From Dryomyza anilis (lineage: Eukaryota; Arthropoda; Insecta; Diptera; Dryomyzidae): 64,000 nt of DNA. The position numbers and the translations under genes were made by a program. Each line of letters opens with the position of its first letter. Position 1 is the first letter of the stretch. The notes beneath the pieces were generated by a model. It saw only the letters and a program-made list of their open reading frames with translations. It was not told the origin of the DNA and made no database searches. The DNA is taken from the NCBI GenBank assembly GCA_951804985.1, contig OX638131.1, positions 101,762,464 to 101,826,463 of the forward strand, read 5' to 3'. This document shows, piece by piece, positions 49,576 through 61,210 of the stretch.

Positions 49576-51856
49576 TTTACGTTCAATATTTTATTCGGTG
49601 TAGTAAAAATCAAAACTAGTATATAGATAAAACATAGGATATGTCTATAAAAAAATCGTCTTGATATGTTCTAGAAAATATTTTTATTCGTTTAGGCAAA
49701 TATTTTACTAACTGTTGTAACTATTTTTTATAGAAAAAAAATCATTTTTTTCCAAATCGAGAATATTATATTTCTAACTCCATCCCTGTATTATTATTGA
49801 CTCTATTGTACAATATGTGGTCGATAAATTTAACTTTCGAGTTGGCAACGAGCAGCAACTAGCCACAGCCGTCCAGTCAGCCAGCCAGCCACATAACTTC
49901 AAATTCTGGCTGTTGCATCTATGACGGCCCATTGTGTCCTAACCTAACGCGACAAATAAATTGCTTGCGTTTACCTCAAATAGTTGCCAATTATTTGGAC
50001 CGTGGGGTAAATTAGTTTTGAAGCTATAGGAGGTAAAGCCGGGCGATGCTGACAGAAGAGGAGCATGACATGCGTGTTAAATGTTATAGTTTTCGGTAGG
50101 CAAAATATGCCTCAAAGTACTATGTATTTATGTAATGTTGTATTTGTTGGTTGTGACAACTACCGAACAGACTGACATCAATTGCATTGGTGGCTAATTG
50201 AATTTTCGATGCATTCGATGCTGCCAATAATATGAAAATAGCCAAGAGAAAATTTACCCGGAACTTGGACAACTCGAACTCAATAACTTAATGGGACCAT
50301 TAATGGGGAAAGGAGGTTATGCTTATCAGTCAGGCGTGTTTTTGGTTAAATATAGCATATTAAGAGCAATTTGGAGGCATAATGAGGGATATTTTAGGTG
50401 GTTACATAGTAGGGTTTATATTGTGCGAATTTATCTATAGAGAGATTAAAGCATATTGTGCGGTATTTAATTGGACACTCGAAATTATCAAAGGGTTTAT
50501 TTAAACAAAAAAAAGACAATAAATCCAAACTCCAAAAAAGGGTTACTTTTGCAATGGTCAAATTATTATCTTTTATTTGCTATGGTACAATAGCGCGGGT
50601 GTGGTACTCGGTCGTTTAGTATTTCTGTTACATTTTGGTACTAAAAATTTCAACACCTTCACCAAGAACACACCCAAAAATTAATTGGAAAAGTCAAACA
50701 AAACATGATGTTTATCACATAAACTACGTGTTTAATTTATGCCCTCTAATATTATTTTCATTCTCAACATTTCTAAATAATAAATGAAAATTATCAGCAT
50801 AAAGGGAAATACAAGAACAAAGAGGTCCTATTCGCAAAATTGGTTGACAGTCTGGTTGACAGTTGGTGCTGCTGCTGCCGACTTCCAGTGAAACTAGAGG
50901 AGTCTGACTCGACGACGACATCCTATAGTTTAATACGATATGACTTCTTATACAACCCTAATTTTAGGCAACACCGCATGACACATACATGCATTCATTG
51001 ACATTGTTGGTTTTGGTGCTGTATAAGGTTAGGTCCTTTTTTTTTTTGTAGCTCTGAACATATCCTTGCATAGTGCCTATCTGTGCTTTCATCATTATCA
51101 TTTTTATTACATAGTTGTTTTTTTTTTGTTGGTTCTTCTGTTCGCATTATTCTTTTGTCTCTTTGACTCACATGCTTCACATTATTTTCTCGTAACGTTT
51201 CCATTCCTATTACCACTTACTACCTTTTGCCAAACCTACCGCATTTTCTGTCATACATTTTATGACTTTTTATATGTTGGCTCATGCCGCCACCATACTT
51301 TGTTATCCTGTCAATTATGACATTTGTCATTTGGCTTTGTATCTAACACTCTATCGCATTCTTCTTTTATTTCCATTGTCACATGTTTATTAATTTTTTT
51401 TTTGTATAATACATCTATTATTTACATTTATTTTTTATAATTTGTTGAATAATTGCATGATTATCCAGCAATTTCTTTTGTACTTATGCAATGAATTTTG
51501 TTTTTTATTTCTCATAATTTTGAGTTTTTCTATTATGCTGTGTTTAAAGTGCGTGTGTGGTTTTTATAGATTTGACATTTTATTTGACAGCTGTCAATTA
51601 TGACACTGTTGGAAAATTTAATTTGACGGTCTGTGTGTGGTATTTTTCAAATTATGTTTAAACCGTTTTAGAAAATATATTATTTATGCGATTTATATGT
51701 ATCATAATTATTGTACTTTTTTCTATTAGTATTTTAGACAGATATCAAGTATAAATCACGTTTTATCATACTTCTCAGTATGCATAATAATGGATCTTAG
51801 ATCTTAAAACAATATTTTATATTTTAAAATTTTATCATTTTCCAACAGTGTACGGA
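49576..51856. other. Non-coding sequence between the two hairpin repeats
   Basis: GC-richer patches at 49845-49935 (CAGTCAGCCAGCCAGCCAC) and 50575-50640. Minus frames at 50724-50921 and 50995-51216 are chance openings. No gene recognised. Confidence 0.4.
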
Positions 51857-52005
51857 CTGTAAAACTGTCGGTTGGTGTTTATGCTATATATTAGCATATG
51901 CACCAACCCAGAAAGGATTTGATTTATAACTATTAAATAATTCGTATATCTAATTAATTATATTAATTGAATTAATTATTTCGTATCAATGAATCTCAGT
52001 TATAT
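51857..52005 (+). repeat. ~150-bp hairpin repeat, copy 2
   Basis: CTGTAAAACTGTCGG, then hairpin TTGGTGTTTATGCTA / TAGCATATGCACCAA around TATAT, then the AATTAATTATATTAATTGAA dyad and GAATCTCAGTTATA. Differs from copy 1 by scattered substitutions. Confidence 0.8.
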
Positions 52006-52790
52006 TTTCTATTAAGTAAATATTAAGTAATATAGTACAATTTTTTAAAACAGATTTAACAAAGCTGTAACCTCTACTAACCTTTCAAAAATTGCGAATC
52101 CAAAAAGTAGCCGCGCACATTAGAGAAAATTATTACGACACATAATAAAAATGTATTTGACACATAAGTTAAACACTTGACCGGCTTTTAAAAACACATA
52201 ATTTTATTATTATTTTTTGGAAAAAAAACTTCACTTTGCTACGACGAGCACGCGCTATAAAATTTTTGAATTCAATTAAACACACGCACTTCTTGAGGCA
52301 ACTACTTAAATAATCAACAAGACACAATAGGGAGTCAAGTGAGTTTCATTGAAGGGTTGTATAAACAAAATTAGAAAATATATAATAAGCACAGTAAATA
52401 TTACAAAAGGCACTTAAGTAAGAAAAAAACTAAAATAAAATATTTTAAAAAATATTTAATAATGGAATTTCACGTCTGGCACTAGCAGGACTTGAAATGA
52501 ACTCATCAAAAACACTCAAGTTTATTTTTAGCAATGCTTTTTGCATAAATCGCTCAATTAGCAAAGTTTATTTGCTGGATTTTTAATAAATTTTAATTAT
52601 TGCTGCGGCTCGAAGATACACAATATACACACTAGAACACATCTGTTTGTATGTCGAGCAATTATTTAATTTATAACTCGCATACCACATGCAACAGATC
52701 ACTAAAAATAATAAACACGATCGTTTAAAGTTTTTGCAAAAACTTCAAAACTTTACGTAAAATGTACACAAAACATTTTAAAATAAGTTT
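52006..52790. other. AT-rich non-coding sequence
   Basis: Nothing recognised. Confidence 0.4.
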
Positions 52791-53030
52791 TTAACACACA
52801 GTACGAAGTTACTGCGTGCGGCACGATCAACAGTTGGTTGCCTACTGAAACGGTTACAAAAGGCGCGTTCAGGCAATGCGATCGGTGTGCGATCGATGTT
52901 GCTGTCTTGTTCGACTGGAATTGTTTTGTATTATTCTTTCCATAGACATATTGGTTGCTCTTTTGCTCAATGAAAGAACATCTGATCGCGTGCACGATCG
53001 GCCGCAGTGCAGTATAAACAAAGATGAAAT
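52791..53030. other. GC-enriched block with recurrent GATCG/CGATC words
   Basis: CACGATC, GCGATCG, GCGATCGATG, TGATCGCG and CACGATCGGCCGC occur within 200 bp, unlike anything near. A minus frame spans 52753-53118 with a hydrophobic stretch (FFIFYFIFVY) coded by T-rich sequence, but no family. It could be the end of an unrecognised transposon or a regulatory block. Confidence 0.35.
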
Positions 53031-53194
53031 AAAATATAAAAAAAAAAATTAAAACAGACAGTGTGTCATGCTGTGGAAATGGAACAACATATGGTTGTTG
53101 GTTTGGTAATGAAGCCAATGGAATGAAGCTGTTGTGGAATGGAACACAGCGAATAGATACTGGAAATGTTGCTAAACATTTTAGATATATTATC

Positions 53195-53940
53195 TACACT
53201 ACGCATTATACAGAAAACTATACAGAAAACTATACAGAAAAATATACTGAAAACGATACAAAAAATTATACTGAAAACTATACTGAAAACTGTACTAAAA
53301 ACTATACGGAAAACTATAGGACACTAACAGAAAACTATCAGAAAACTGAACAAAAAAAAACTATACTGAAAACTATACTAAAAACTATACAGAAAACTAT
53401 ACTAAAAACTGTACAGAAAACTATACTAAAAACTGTACTAAAAATTATACATAAAACTACAGAAAACTAATAGAAAACTATAAGAAATTTGTACCAAAAC
53501 TATACTAAAAACTTGACTGAAAACTATACTAAAAACTACACGGAAAACTAACAGAAAACAATCAGAAATCTATATAGAAAACTATACAGAAAACTATACT
53601 GAAAACTGTACTGAAAACTGTACAGAAAACTATACAGAAAACTATACTGAAAACTGTACTGAAAACTTACAGAAAACTATACTGAAAACTATACTGAAAA
53701 CTGTACTGAAAACTATACAGAAAACTATACTGAAAACTATTAAGAAAACTATACTGAAAACTATACAGAAAACTATACTGAAAACTGTACTGAAAGCTAT
53801 ACAGAAAACTATACTGTAGACTACACAGAAAACTAAACAGAAACTATGCTAAAAACTATACAGAAACTTTACAGAAAACTAGATGGAAACCGTACAGAAA
53901 ACTATACGGAAAACAAACAGAAACTATACGGAAAACGAGA
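53195..53940 (+). repeat. 12-bp minisatellite (ACAGAAAACTAT)
   Basis: About 55 units of ACAGAAAACTAT or ACTGAAAACTAT with 1-2 base variants. Because 12 is a multiple of three, frames stay open and read TENYTENYTENY; the 135-codon frame at 53063-53470 starts with GTG and is an artefact of this. Confidence 0.92.
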
Positions 53941-54620
53941 ACTACACATAAATATTATCAATACTACTATATTCTGTAATATAATTTGGACTACAGGCCT
54001 GGACTGGATCCATACTGGAATCTGTACTCAAAGGTATACTGGTATCTATAGAATACATTTGGTTTGACTCTATAATGGACTCTATAATGGATCTATAATT
54101 TGGACTACTACTACTATAAACTTTAATTAAACCTGAATTTAAATGTATACCGGACTCTATACTATACTCAATATTGGTCTTTATAGAATATTTTAGATTT
54201 GAAACAATACTGTACTCTATACTGGTATATATAGCATACTTTTGAATTAACTCTAAAATAAATTAGAATTATTTCTTTACTATATTCAATTAGGCTTTAC
54301 TATATAATGGCTCTATACTATAATTAGAAAAATAGTTAATTTTGTACTGGAGTCTAAAATGGTTTCTATAGAATACCTCAGACTTGACTCTGTACTATAA
54401 TCTGGACTATAGTGGACTCTATTTCAATATAATGTTCTATATGAACTACTATGAACTGGACAATATTTCATTATAATACTACAGAAATCCAATACTAACA
54501 TCTTCAGAATACTTTGTATTTGACTTTATAATGGAATTCTTACTTAGACTATACCTCAATCTTTATTCGATTGCAAACTTTAATATTATTGGTAGTTATA
54601 CTGAACTTTATACCAAACTT
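53941..54620 (+). repeat. Degenerate TGGACTCTATA repeat zone
   Basis: TGGACTCTATAATGGA, ACTCTATACTGGTAT and TCTATAGAATA words recur with loose 12-bp multiples. Probably a decayed extension of the neighbouring 12-bp arrays. Confidence 0.55.
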
Positions 54621-55435
54621 TATTCTAAAATTTAAACTGCAAATTTCTAAAATTAAAAATATAAAACGAATGTATAATATTTATAAAAAAATAAATAATA
54701 CAGAATTTTTTGTATTGAAGAATTGTTTTTGATTTTGTTAATGTTGCTAAAAACTATATAATGTTGCTATACAAACTATAGCAACATGTTGCCTAAATAT
54801 TATATCAAATTTTTGCATTATCACGTTCGTTTCCCATGCCTATTACTTTTGTTATTTTGTTTTACACAAATAAACAATGTTCGCAGACACAAACATGTCT
54901 CGTATACAAACTTTTGTTTTATACATTCTATCTTTTTTATAATTTCTGCAATGAGTAAACAATTTTTAAATGGAATTTTCAATAACTCATCCTACACGAC
55001 GCAGATCAACGCGCCTGATCTGCTGATCTGTAGCTGATTGATTTAAAAATTATTTGCTCGTTTGCATTTGTATATTTTGACAGTATTGTTGTGGCTTTTT
55101 TGGATCCTTACTCAAGACTCTTTTTTTATATTTTAAATTTTGTATTTTTTTGTGATACGTCCATCGTGCGTGCGTTCGTTCGTGCAGCTCATAAATTTTT
55201 ATTCATTAACTTGCAGATTTGTTTATATGGTGCAGTCGAGAGTTTTATGAATTGGAAAATGTTTGCCATATATAAATTTGCGACATATAAAGGGCAAACG
55301 GCAAATATTTCCATAAATTTTAATTGCGAAAACGTGCGCGACGTTATAATGTAGATTATTTTGGAATGTTTTTGATGTTTGATTAACTAGAGCTTGATTG
55401 AAAATAAGTTAATATTAATGTTCTTGACTCAGACT
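54621..55435. other. Non-coding sequence
   Basis: A hairpin GCAGATCA-ACGCGCC-TGATCTGC is present at 55000-55022. Plus frames at 54786-55037 and 55091-55354 carry hydrophobic Phe/Leu-rich runs typical of T-rich DNA. No gene recognised. Confidence 0.4.
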
Positions 55436-55750
55436 AAACTTTATACCGTACTCTATACTGTATTCCATACTGAACTCTATACTGAACTCTATACTGAATT
55501 CTATACTTATCTCTATACTGAATCCTGTACTGCGGTTGTACTGGGCTCTATATTGGACGATATTCTGAGTTATATACTGAAATCTATACTGAAGTCTATA
55601 CTGAAATCTATACAGAAAACTATACTGAAATCTATACTGAAATCTATACTGAAATCTATACTGAAATCTATACTGACATCTATACTGAAATCTTTACTGA
55701 AATCTATACTGAAATCTATACTGAAATATATACTGAAATCTATACGATGC
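55436..55750 (+). repeat. 12-bp minisatellite (ACTGAAATCTAT), block 1
   Basis: Opens with ACTGAACTCTAT units (55465-55530), then a nearly perfect run of ACTGAAATCTAT at 55575-55745. The 129-codon frame at 55394-55783 reads it as SILKSILKSILK and is not a gene. Confidence 0.92.
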
Positions 55751-56145
55751 AGTGGAAAGTATTTTGCTCAGACATCAGTTTAATTTTGATGAATTAATTG
55801 ACTCTAAGCTGGACATTATACATAACTCTAGACTGAACTCTTTACTGAATTCTATATTGGACTCTGTCCTGAAATCTACATAGATATAAGCATAGATACT
55901 GGACTTTATAGTGTTCTAGAATCTGTACTGATATCTATACTAAAATTTATACTGAAATCTATACTGAAATCTATACTGAAATCTATTCTAAAATCTAAGT
56001 ATACTGAAATCAATACTGAAAACTATACTGAAATCTATACAGAAATCTATAATGAAATCTGTACTGAAATCTATACTGAAATCTATACTAAAATCTATAT
56101 TGAAATCTATACTAAAATCTATACGAGTCTCTGTGATGAACTTTC
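55751..56145 (+). repeat. 12-bp minisatellite (ACTGAAATCTAT), block 2
   Basis: After a degenerate part, units resume at about 55930 and run to 56125 with AAATCTATACTA and similar variants. Confidence 0.88.
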
Positions 56146-56267
56146 GACTGGACTCTGGAAAGTATTTTTAGTTCCAACAATATTAGTTTCGAGATCAGTT
56201 TAATATTGTAGAATTAATAAACCGTAAAAACAATTTCATTATTGTCTCTATGTTGTGTACCCCTATG

Positions 56268-57423
56268 CAGAGTTCGGATTTGCACGCACGCCCGCGCCCG
56301 CGCCCTTAAGTAAATGAGAAGCAAATTTGTTTACGCATACTCTGCACTCGGGCACCACATTTTTTTTTACAACACATCCCGTCGCAACGAGTGATGCTTT
56401 GCACTATTCTCGGTACCTGCCCTCGTGCGGGCTACGAAACTAAAAACTGCAGCCCGCGCAGACGTGGAATGAGAAAATAGAGAAACATATCGCGCAAGTG
56501 CTATGGTATTTATTTCGCGGGGCAACTCCGTGCAACAGCGAAAAACGACTGCCCCGGGCAGCACGCGGGCAGTTTTTCACAGCCAGATAATTTTTTCTTG
56601 TATGACATTCTTACGTGGCGCAAGAGTACGGCACTGTTATAATATACTGCGCAATGTTTTAATAATTTTTAAATAAAACTATCGTCAATACAGAAAAGTT
56701 TGGCAATACTCAAATACACTTTTAATCGATGTTTTAATTTGGTTTACAAAAATTGTATAATTTAGTCTAGTTTTTCAGTGCAAATTTAAACTTAGTGTAC
56801 ATTTTTACAAATGAGGATATACATTATTTTTCGAAGCCTATCATGTAGCTTTTTTATTAAAATAGATTTTTGCACATAATAATTTTTGTATTTGAATAAA
56901 AATGCTGATTAAGATTTCATGTTAAATTTATTTTTCTGTTCAACGAACAATTAAAAGATACAATTTTTATAAACCAAAATAAAACTGCGATTAAAAGTGT
57001 ATTTGAGTATTGCCAAACTTGTCTGTATTATCAATAGTTTCATATAAAAATTATTAAAACATTGCGCAGTCTAGTAAAACAGTGCCAATAAAATGTACTG
57101 GCTGTGAAAAATGCGCGTGCTGCCAGGGGCAGTCTGTTTTCGCTGTTGCACGGAGTTGCCCCGCGAAATAAATACCATAGCACTTGCGCGATATGCTTCT
57201 CTATTTTCTCATTCCACGTCTGCGCGGGCTGCAGTTTTTAGTTTCGTAGCCCGCACAAGGGCAGGTACCGAGAATAATGCAAAGCATCACTCGTTGCGAC
57301 GGGATGTGTTGTAAAAAAAAATGTGATGCCCGAGTGCAGTGTCTGCGTAAAACAAATTTGCTCGTCAGTGTATGAAGAAAGGGGCATGTGCGGGCGCACG
57401 CACACGTGCATTTCCGATCTCTG
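56268..57423. mobile_element. Foldback hAT-type element with ~470-bp terminal inverted repeats
   Basis: The left end begins CAGAGTTCGGATTTGCACG and the right end, inverted, reads CAGAGATCGGAAATGCACG. CCCCTATG, a perfect 8-bp target duplication, flanks both sides (56260-56267 and 57424-57431). The left arm runs to about 56758 and the right arm from about 56959, leaving about 200 bp of AT-rich spacer. Terminal CAGAG plus 8-bp duplication is diagnostic of hAT transposons. No transposase is encoded, so it is non-autonomous. The arms are much more GC-rich than the surroundings. Mirror frames of 65 and 67 codons (56367-56564 minus, 57111-57314 plus) encode nearly the same peptide simply because the arms are inverted copies. 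Confidence 0.92.
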
Positions 57424-57431
57424 CCCCTATG

Positions 57432-58828
57432 CTCCTCTTTATTGCAATGCAAGGTATTAATACTATTTCATCACAATTTAATATTTTATTGTGTAGCCTG
57501 CAAACAATTTACTAATATTGTAGACAGACAGCAGTAACATTTAACAGACATCTATGTTTTTTTATGGTTTTTTTGTATATGCTTGTCATGTCAAATACAA
57601 ATATTAAAATGCGGCAAGATGTTCTAAAGCATTGCTGACCAAATTTTAGCCACAAAATACCCTCGAAGAACCACAAACAATATGACTGTTTGGTGAGTAA
57701 AAGACAAAAGTAGATTTTAATATAAAACAAATGTCACATATTTGCAAAGAATTTACATAAAATGTTACAGATTGTTAGAAAATGAAAGATGGTAAATATT
57801 TACTGCAAAGTAAGCAGTAAACAGAAAAATAGAAATTTATGATATAAGAATTGTTTGAATGCAAGAAATGAAGTGAAAATATTTATAAAATGTAACATAA
57901 AAAGAAGAACACTGCCTGGCTGCACTTGAAAGCTGCTAACAAAGAAACCGAGTTAATTTTATGAAAGACTGAAGGAGACTTTTGTAGTTTTCTTTTTATA
58001 GTTTGCAAATAAAATAAAGTTTGCTGCTTTTGCACAGCAAACAGCACAGCATGACAGCATTCTGGCAACATAACGAAAACAAATAGTTGCAATTGCCAAA
58101 AATAGTCAACACAAAGAAACTACCTTAAGAATATAAAGTGCTTTAAAAGCAGAAAAAATAGTATTAAAAAGAAGAAAAGAAAAAACTCAGCTGTACAGTG
58201 AATCATATGCTGCATGCAAATATAAATTGTTTTAAGCCAAATACTGAGCACGATTGCGATCGCACACTGACAAATTTTTTTCTTCGTTTTGCTACAAATG
58301 ATCACTTGGTTGTCACTGTTTTTATTGTTGCAAGCCATGTTTGTGCCATTTGCTTTTTTATTTTTTCATTTCATTTTCAACGTCTCCAAAACTATTTTCA
58401 TGTTTTGTAGCCATTAATGTTGATTATCACTGATCTAGATCTGCACTCAATGCGCTTGCAATAGATATGAAATGAAACTATTAAAGATCATTTGTTTGTT
58501 TGCATTTTTTCTTTAGCATAGTTTGGAAGTTTATAAAGGTTTTTTGTCTTCGTTTCTATCCTTAGGTGCTGAAACAAATTGCGGAAATATAATTTTACTC
58601 GTGGGGGATCGTTAAATTGATTGTTTGCCCAGAGCAGGCTGAACGAGTTAAATTGAGGTTTACTTATGAGTTCAGTTGCAGGACTTATATAATAAAAATT
58701 GATTTTGCAGAAAATATGTAGATTTAGACATTTATTCAAAAATATTTTAACAAATTCGGAAACTACTTTGATTTTTGATCTAATTCTTTATATTCTAAAG
58801 ACATTTGATTCTAAAGATAATTATTTTT
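57432..58828. other. AT-rich non-coding sequence
   Basis: Several 69-83 codon frames on both strands overlap each other; none shows a known motif. Confidence 0.4.
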
Positions 58829-59053
58829 TTATTTTTTTACAATATATTTTTTATAACTGATAAATATCACTATGATATATCACTGATATATATCACAGTG
58901 ATATATCACATGTATGTATCACAGTGATATATCACAGTAATATATATCAGTGATATATATCAGTGATATATCACAGTGATATATTTCAGTGATATATATT
59001 AGTGAAATATCATAGTGATATATATCAGTGATAAAAAATATATTTGTAAAAAA
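58829..59053. repeat. Palindromic array of ATATCACTGTGATAT-type units, copy 1
   Basis: The array core (58859-59030) is made of ATATATCACTGTG, ATATATCAGTG and similar units, each self-complementary. Its edges are also inverted: TTTTTTACAATATATTTTTTAT at the left faces ATAAAAAATATATTTGTAAAAAA at the right. The full 225 bp can fold on itself. Confidence 0.8.
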
Positions 59054-59107
59054 ATAAAAAATAAATAACTCCTAACTAATTCTTTATTTGATTATTATTT
59101 TTTTACA

Positions 59108-59300
59108 ATATATATTTTATCACTGATGTATATCACTGTGATATATCACTGATATATATCTCTGTAATATATCACTGATATATCACTGTGATATATCATT
59201 GATATATATATCACTGTAATATATCACTGATATATATCACTGTGATATATCACTGGTATATAACTGTGATATATCACTGATATTCATCACTCGTATATTT
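59108..59300. repeat. Palindromic ATATCACTGTGATAT array, copy 2
   Basis: Preceded by TTTTTTACAATATATATTTTATCAC, the same lead-in as copy 1. Units alternate ATATATCACTGTG and ATATATCACTG. Confidence 0.85.
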
Positions 59301-60410
59301 TTCGCTTTCGTAATCTATAATACCTCACTATAATTAATGTAATACTAATTTATTTCATATACATATCTTTATGATGTATAACTTTAAATGTGCTATATTT
59401 GATATTGCACAAAGACACATTTTTACTGATTGTGGCATACACTTTACAAAGCTGTATTTATGTATATCAGAATAATATGTCCACATGTATTAAAATATTA
59501 ACTACATAAAAATGTTTTATAAACGGATGACTCATTGTAAAATGTTAATTTTGTTTATAGTGATATTTGTATATATCAGTTGAAAAGAATACAATATTAC
59601 GGGGATACATACATTTTTTCTAAGTCATGTTAATCCTTATATGTATTTCCATCACAGCATTCACTTTATCTAAAACATCACTGATAGCCGTCTAACACAA
59701 AAAGTCCAGCACAGCCATGGGCCAAAGAGCTTTGTGCTACAACAAAGTTTAATTTATTCCCTTGGCCAACTGCAACAAATTAATACCACCACAACAACAA
59801 TAACAGCAACTAAAAACCAACAATAACAAAGCAAAATAACAAAGTGTGTTTACGAGTGTAGGTAAAAATAAAAACTTTGTTCGTAATCAAATCCATCTCA
59901 CAATCAGAGTGACAAATAAACACAAGTGTTTGTGATAGACACTGATGGTGCTGGTAGCCACCAACTACCGCCACTAGATGGCAGCACGGTTGCATGCTTC
60001 ACAACTTTGAAGCTTTAATTACGGATGCAAAGCCAGGCGTAGCCCGAGGGCAGTTAGGAAAGAAAAAAAAACAACGCGAAAAAAGTTTGACTTTTTATAT
60101 CACTGCTGTTTTTTTTTATTTTTCTGGCTTACTGTTGTTATACACGGAAAATCAAAATGATCAACATAGTTTGGAAAAAACTTTTGCTTTTTTATGTAGT
60201 AACTCAGCAAAAAGCGTTTGTAAAAACAATTTAAAAAATAAATTATATATTTTGTTTATGTAAAAAAATATTGCAAAACTTAATTTTGTCGAGTGCAGCT
60301 TGTTGTATAGGTGGCTGTGTGTGCTACACATATTACACGTGAAAATTGTTTTTTTGTGGTTTTGTTTTTTATTTCTATCATTTGCTGCAAATGTGAACTT
60401 AATTGAAAAT
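59301..60410. other. Non-coding sequence
   Basis: A slightly GC-richer strip at 59690-60060. The 89-codon frame at 59994-60263 is Lys/Leu-rich with no family. Confidence 0.4.
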
Positions 60411-61044
60411 GAATTGTGTTTTTCTATGTTGTACGTTTTCAGCCCCTTGCTCGATGCTATTTCTTCTGTAACTTAGCTGTTTTTTTTATTTTTATTTTAT
60501 ACACTTTTGTTGTAATTGCTGTTGTTGACCATATGTGTTGTTGTCTAAATGTATGCGTGTGTTTGTGTGTGTGTTGTCTGTGTAAAGGCATTAAATTGGC
60601 AGCAATGCCGGAAGGAATAATATTGCTGAGTAGAGCAGCAGCTGCTGCTACTACTGCAACTTTTGTTGCTGTTCGTTGTAGTAGGGACTCAAGTGTTGCC
60701 GCTGCTGCCTCTGATGCTGTTGATAATAATAATGAGATTATTATGTTTGCACAACATCGTGTGCAAGCGAGAAGAATAACAAACAATAATGCATGACGCA
60801 AGAAGCGAGCTAATGCATTAAATTTTGTAACAAAAGCATAAAGTTTTTTAATTATTTTTCTGTGATATATCATTGTCAGTTTGTAGAGTTATTAGACATT
60901 TAATTGATACAAATTTAAAGTGCTTTTAAGTTGTCATAAAGAAAGATGTGTGTTTAAATTTAATTTATTAAGGTATCACTGGGATAGTATTTTACCATGA
61001 ACTTTCAATATTATATTAATTTGTATTAAATCCATTTAACAAAT
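60411..61044. other. Triplet-rich non-coding block
   Basis: GCAGCAGCTGCTGCTACTACTGC and GCCGCTGCTGCCTCTGATGC at 60630-60720 keep frames open on both strands (60416-60796 plus, 60457-60873 minus), giving Ala runs. Two long frames opposing each other across simple triplets argue against either being a gene. Confidence 0.4.
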
Positions 61045-61210
61045 ATATCACTAGGATATATCACTGTGATATATCACTGTGATATATCACTTTGATATAT
61101 CACTGTGACATATCACTGTGACATATCACTGTGACATATCACTGTGACATATCACTGTGGCATATCACTGTGGCATATCACTGTGACATATCACTGTGAT
61201 ATGTTACATA
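61045..61210. repeat. 13-bp array (ATATATCACTGTG)
   Basis: Eleven head-to-tail units of ATATATCACTGTG, with homogenised variants ACATATCACTGTG and GCATATCACTGTG in the right half. The array is regular at 13 bp. Confidence 0.92.

Noticed and set aside
53063..53470. 135-codon frame with TENY repeats, as a possible repeat protein
   Set aside because: GTG start, period-12 minisatellite, neighbouring units broken by stops, no family.
55394..55783. 129-codon frame with LKSI repeats
   Set aside because: Product of the 12-bp array; no credible start context or homology.
60416..60873. Opposed frames of 126 and 138 codons
   Set aside because: Both are kept open by simple GCN/CAN triplets and overlap almost completely on opposite strands.
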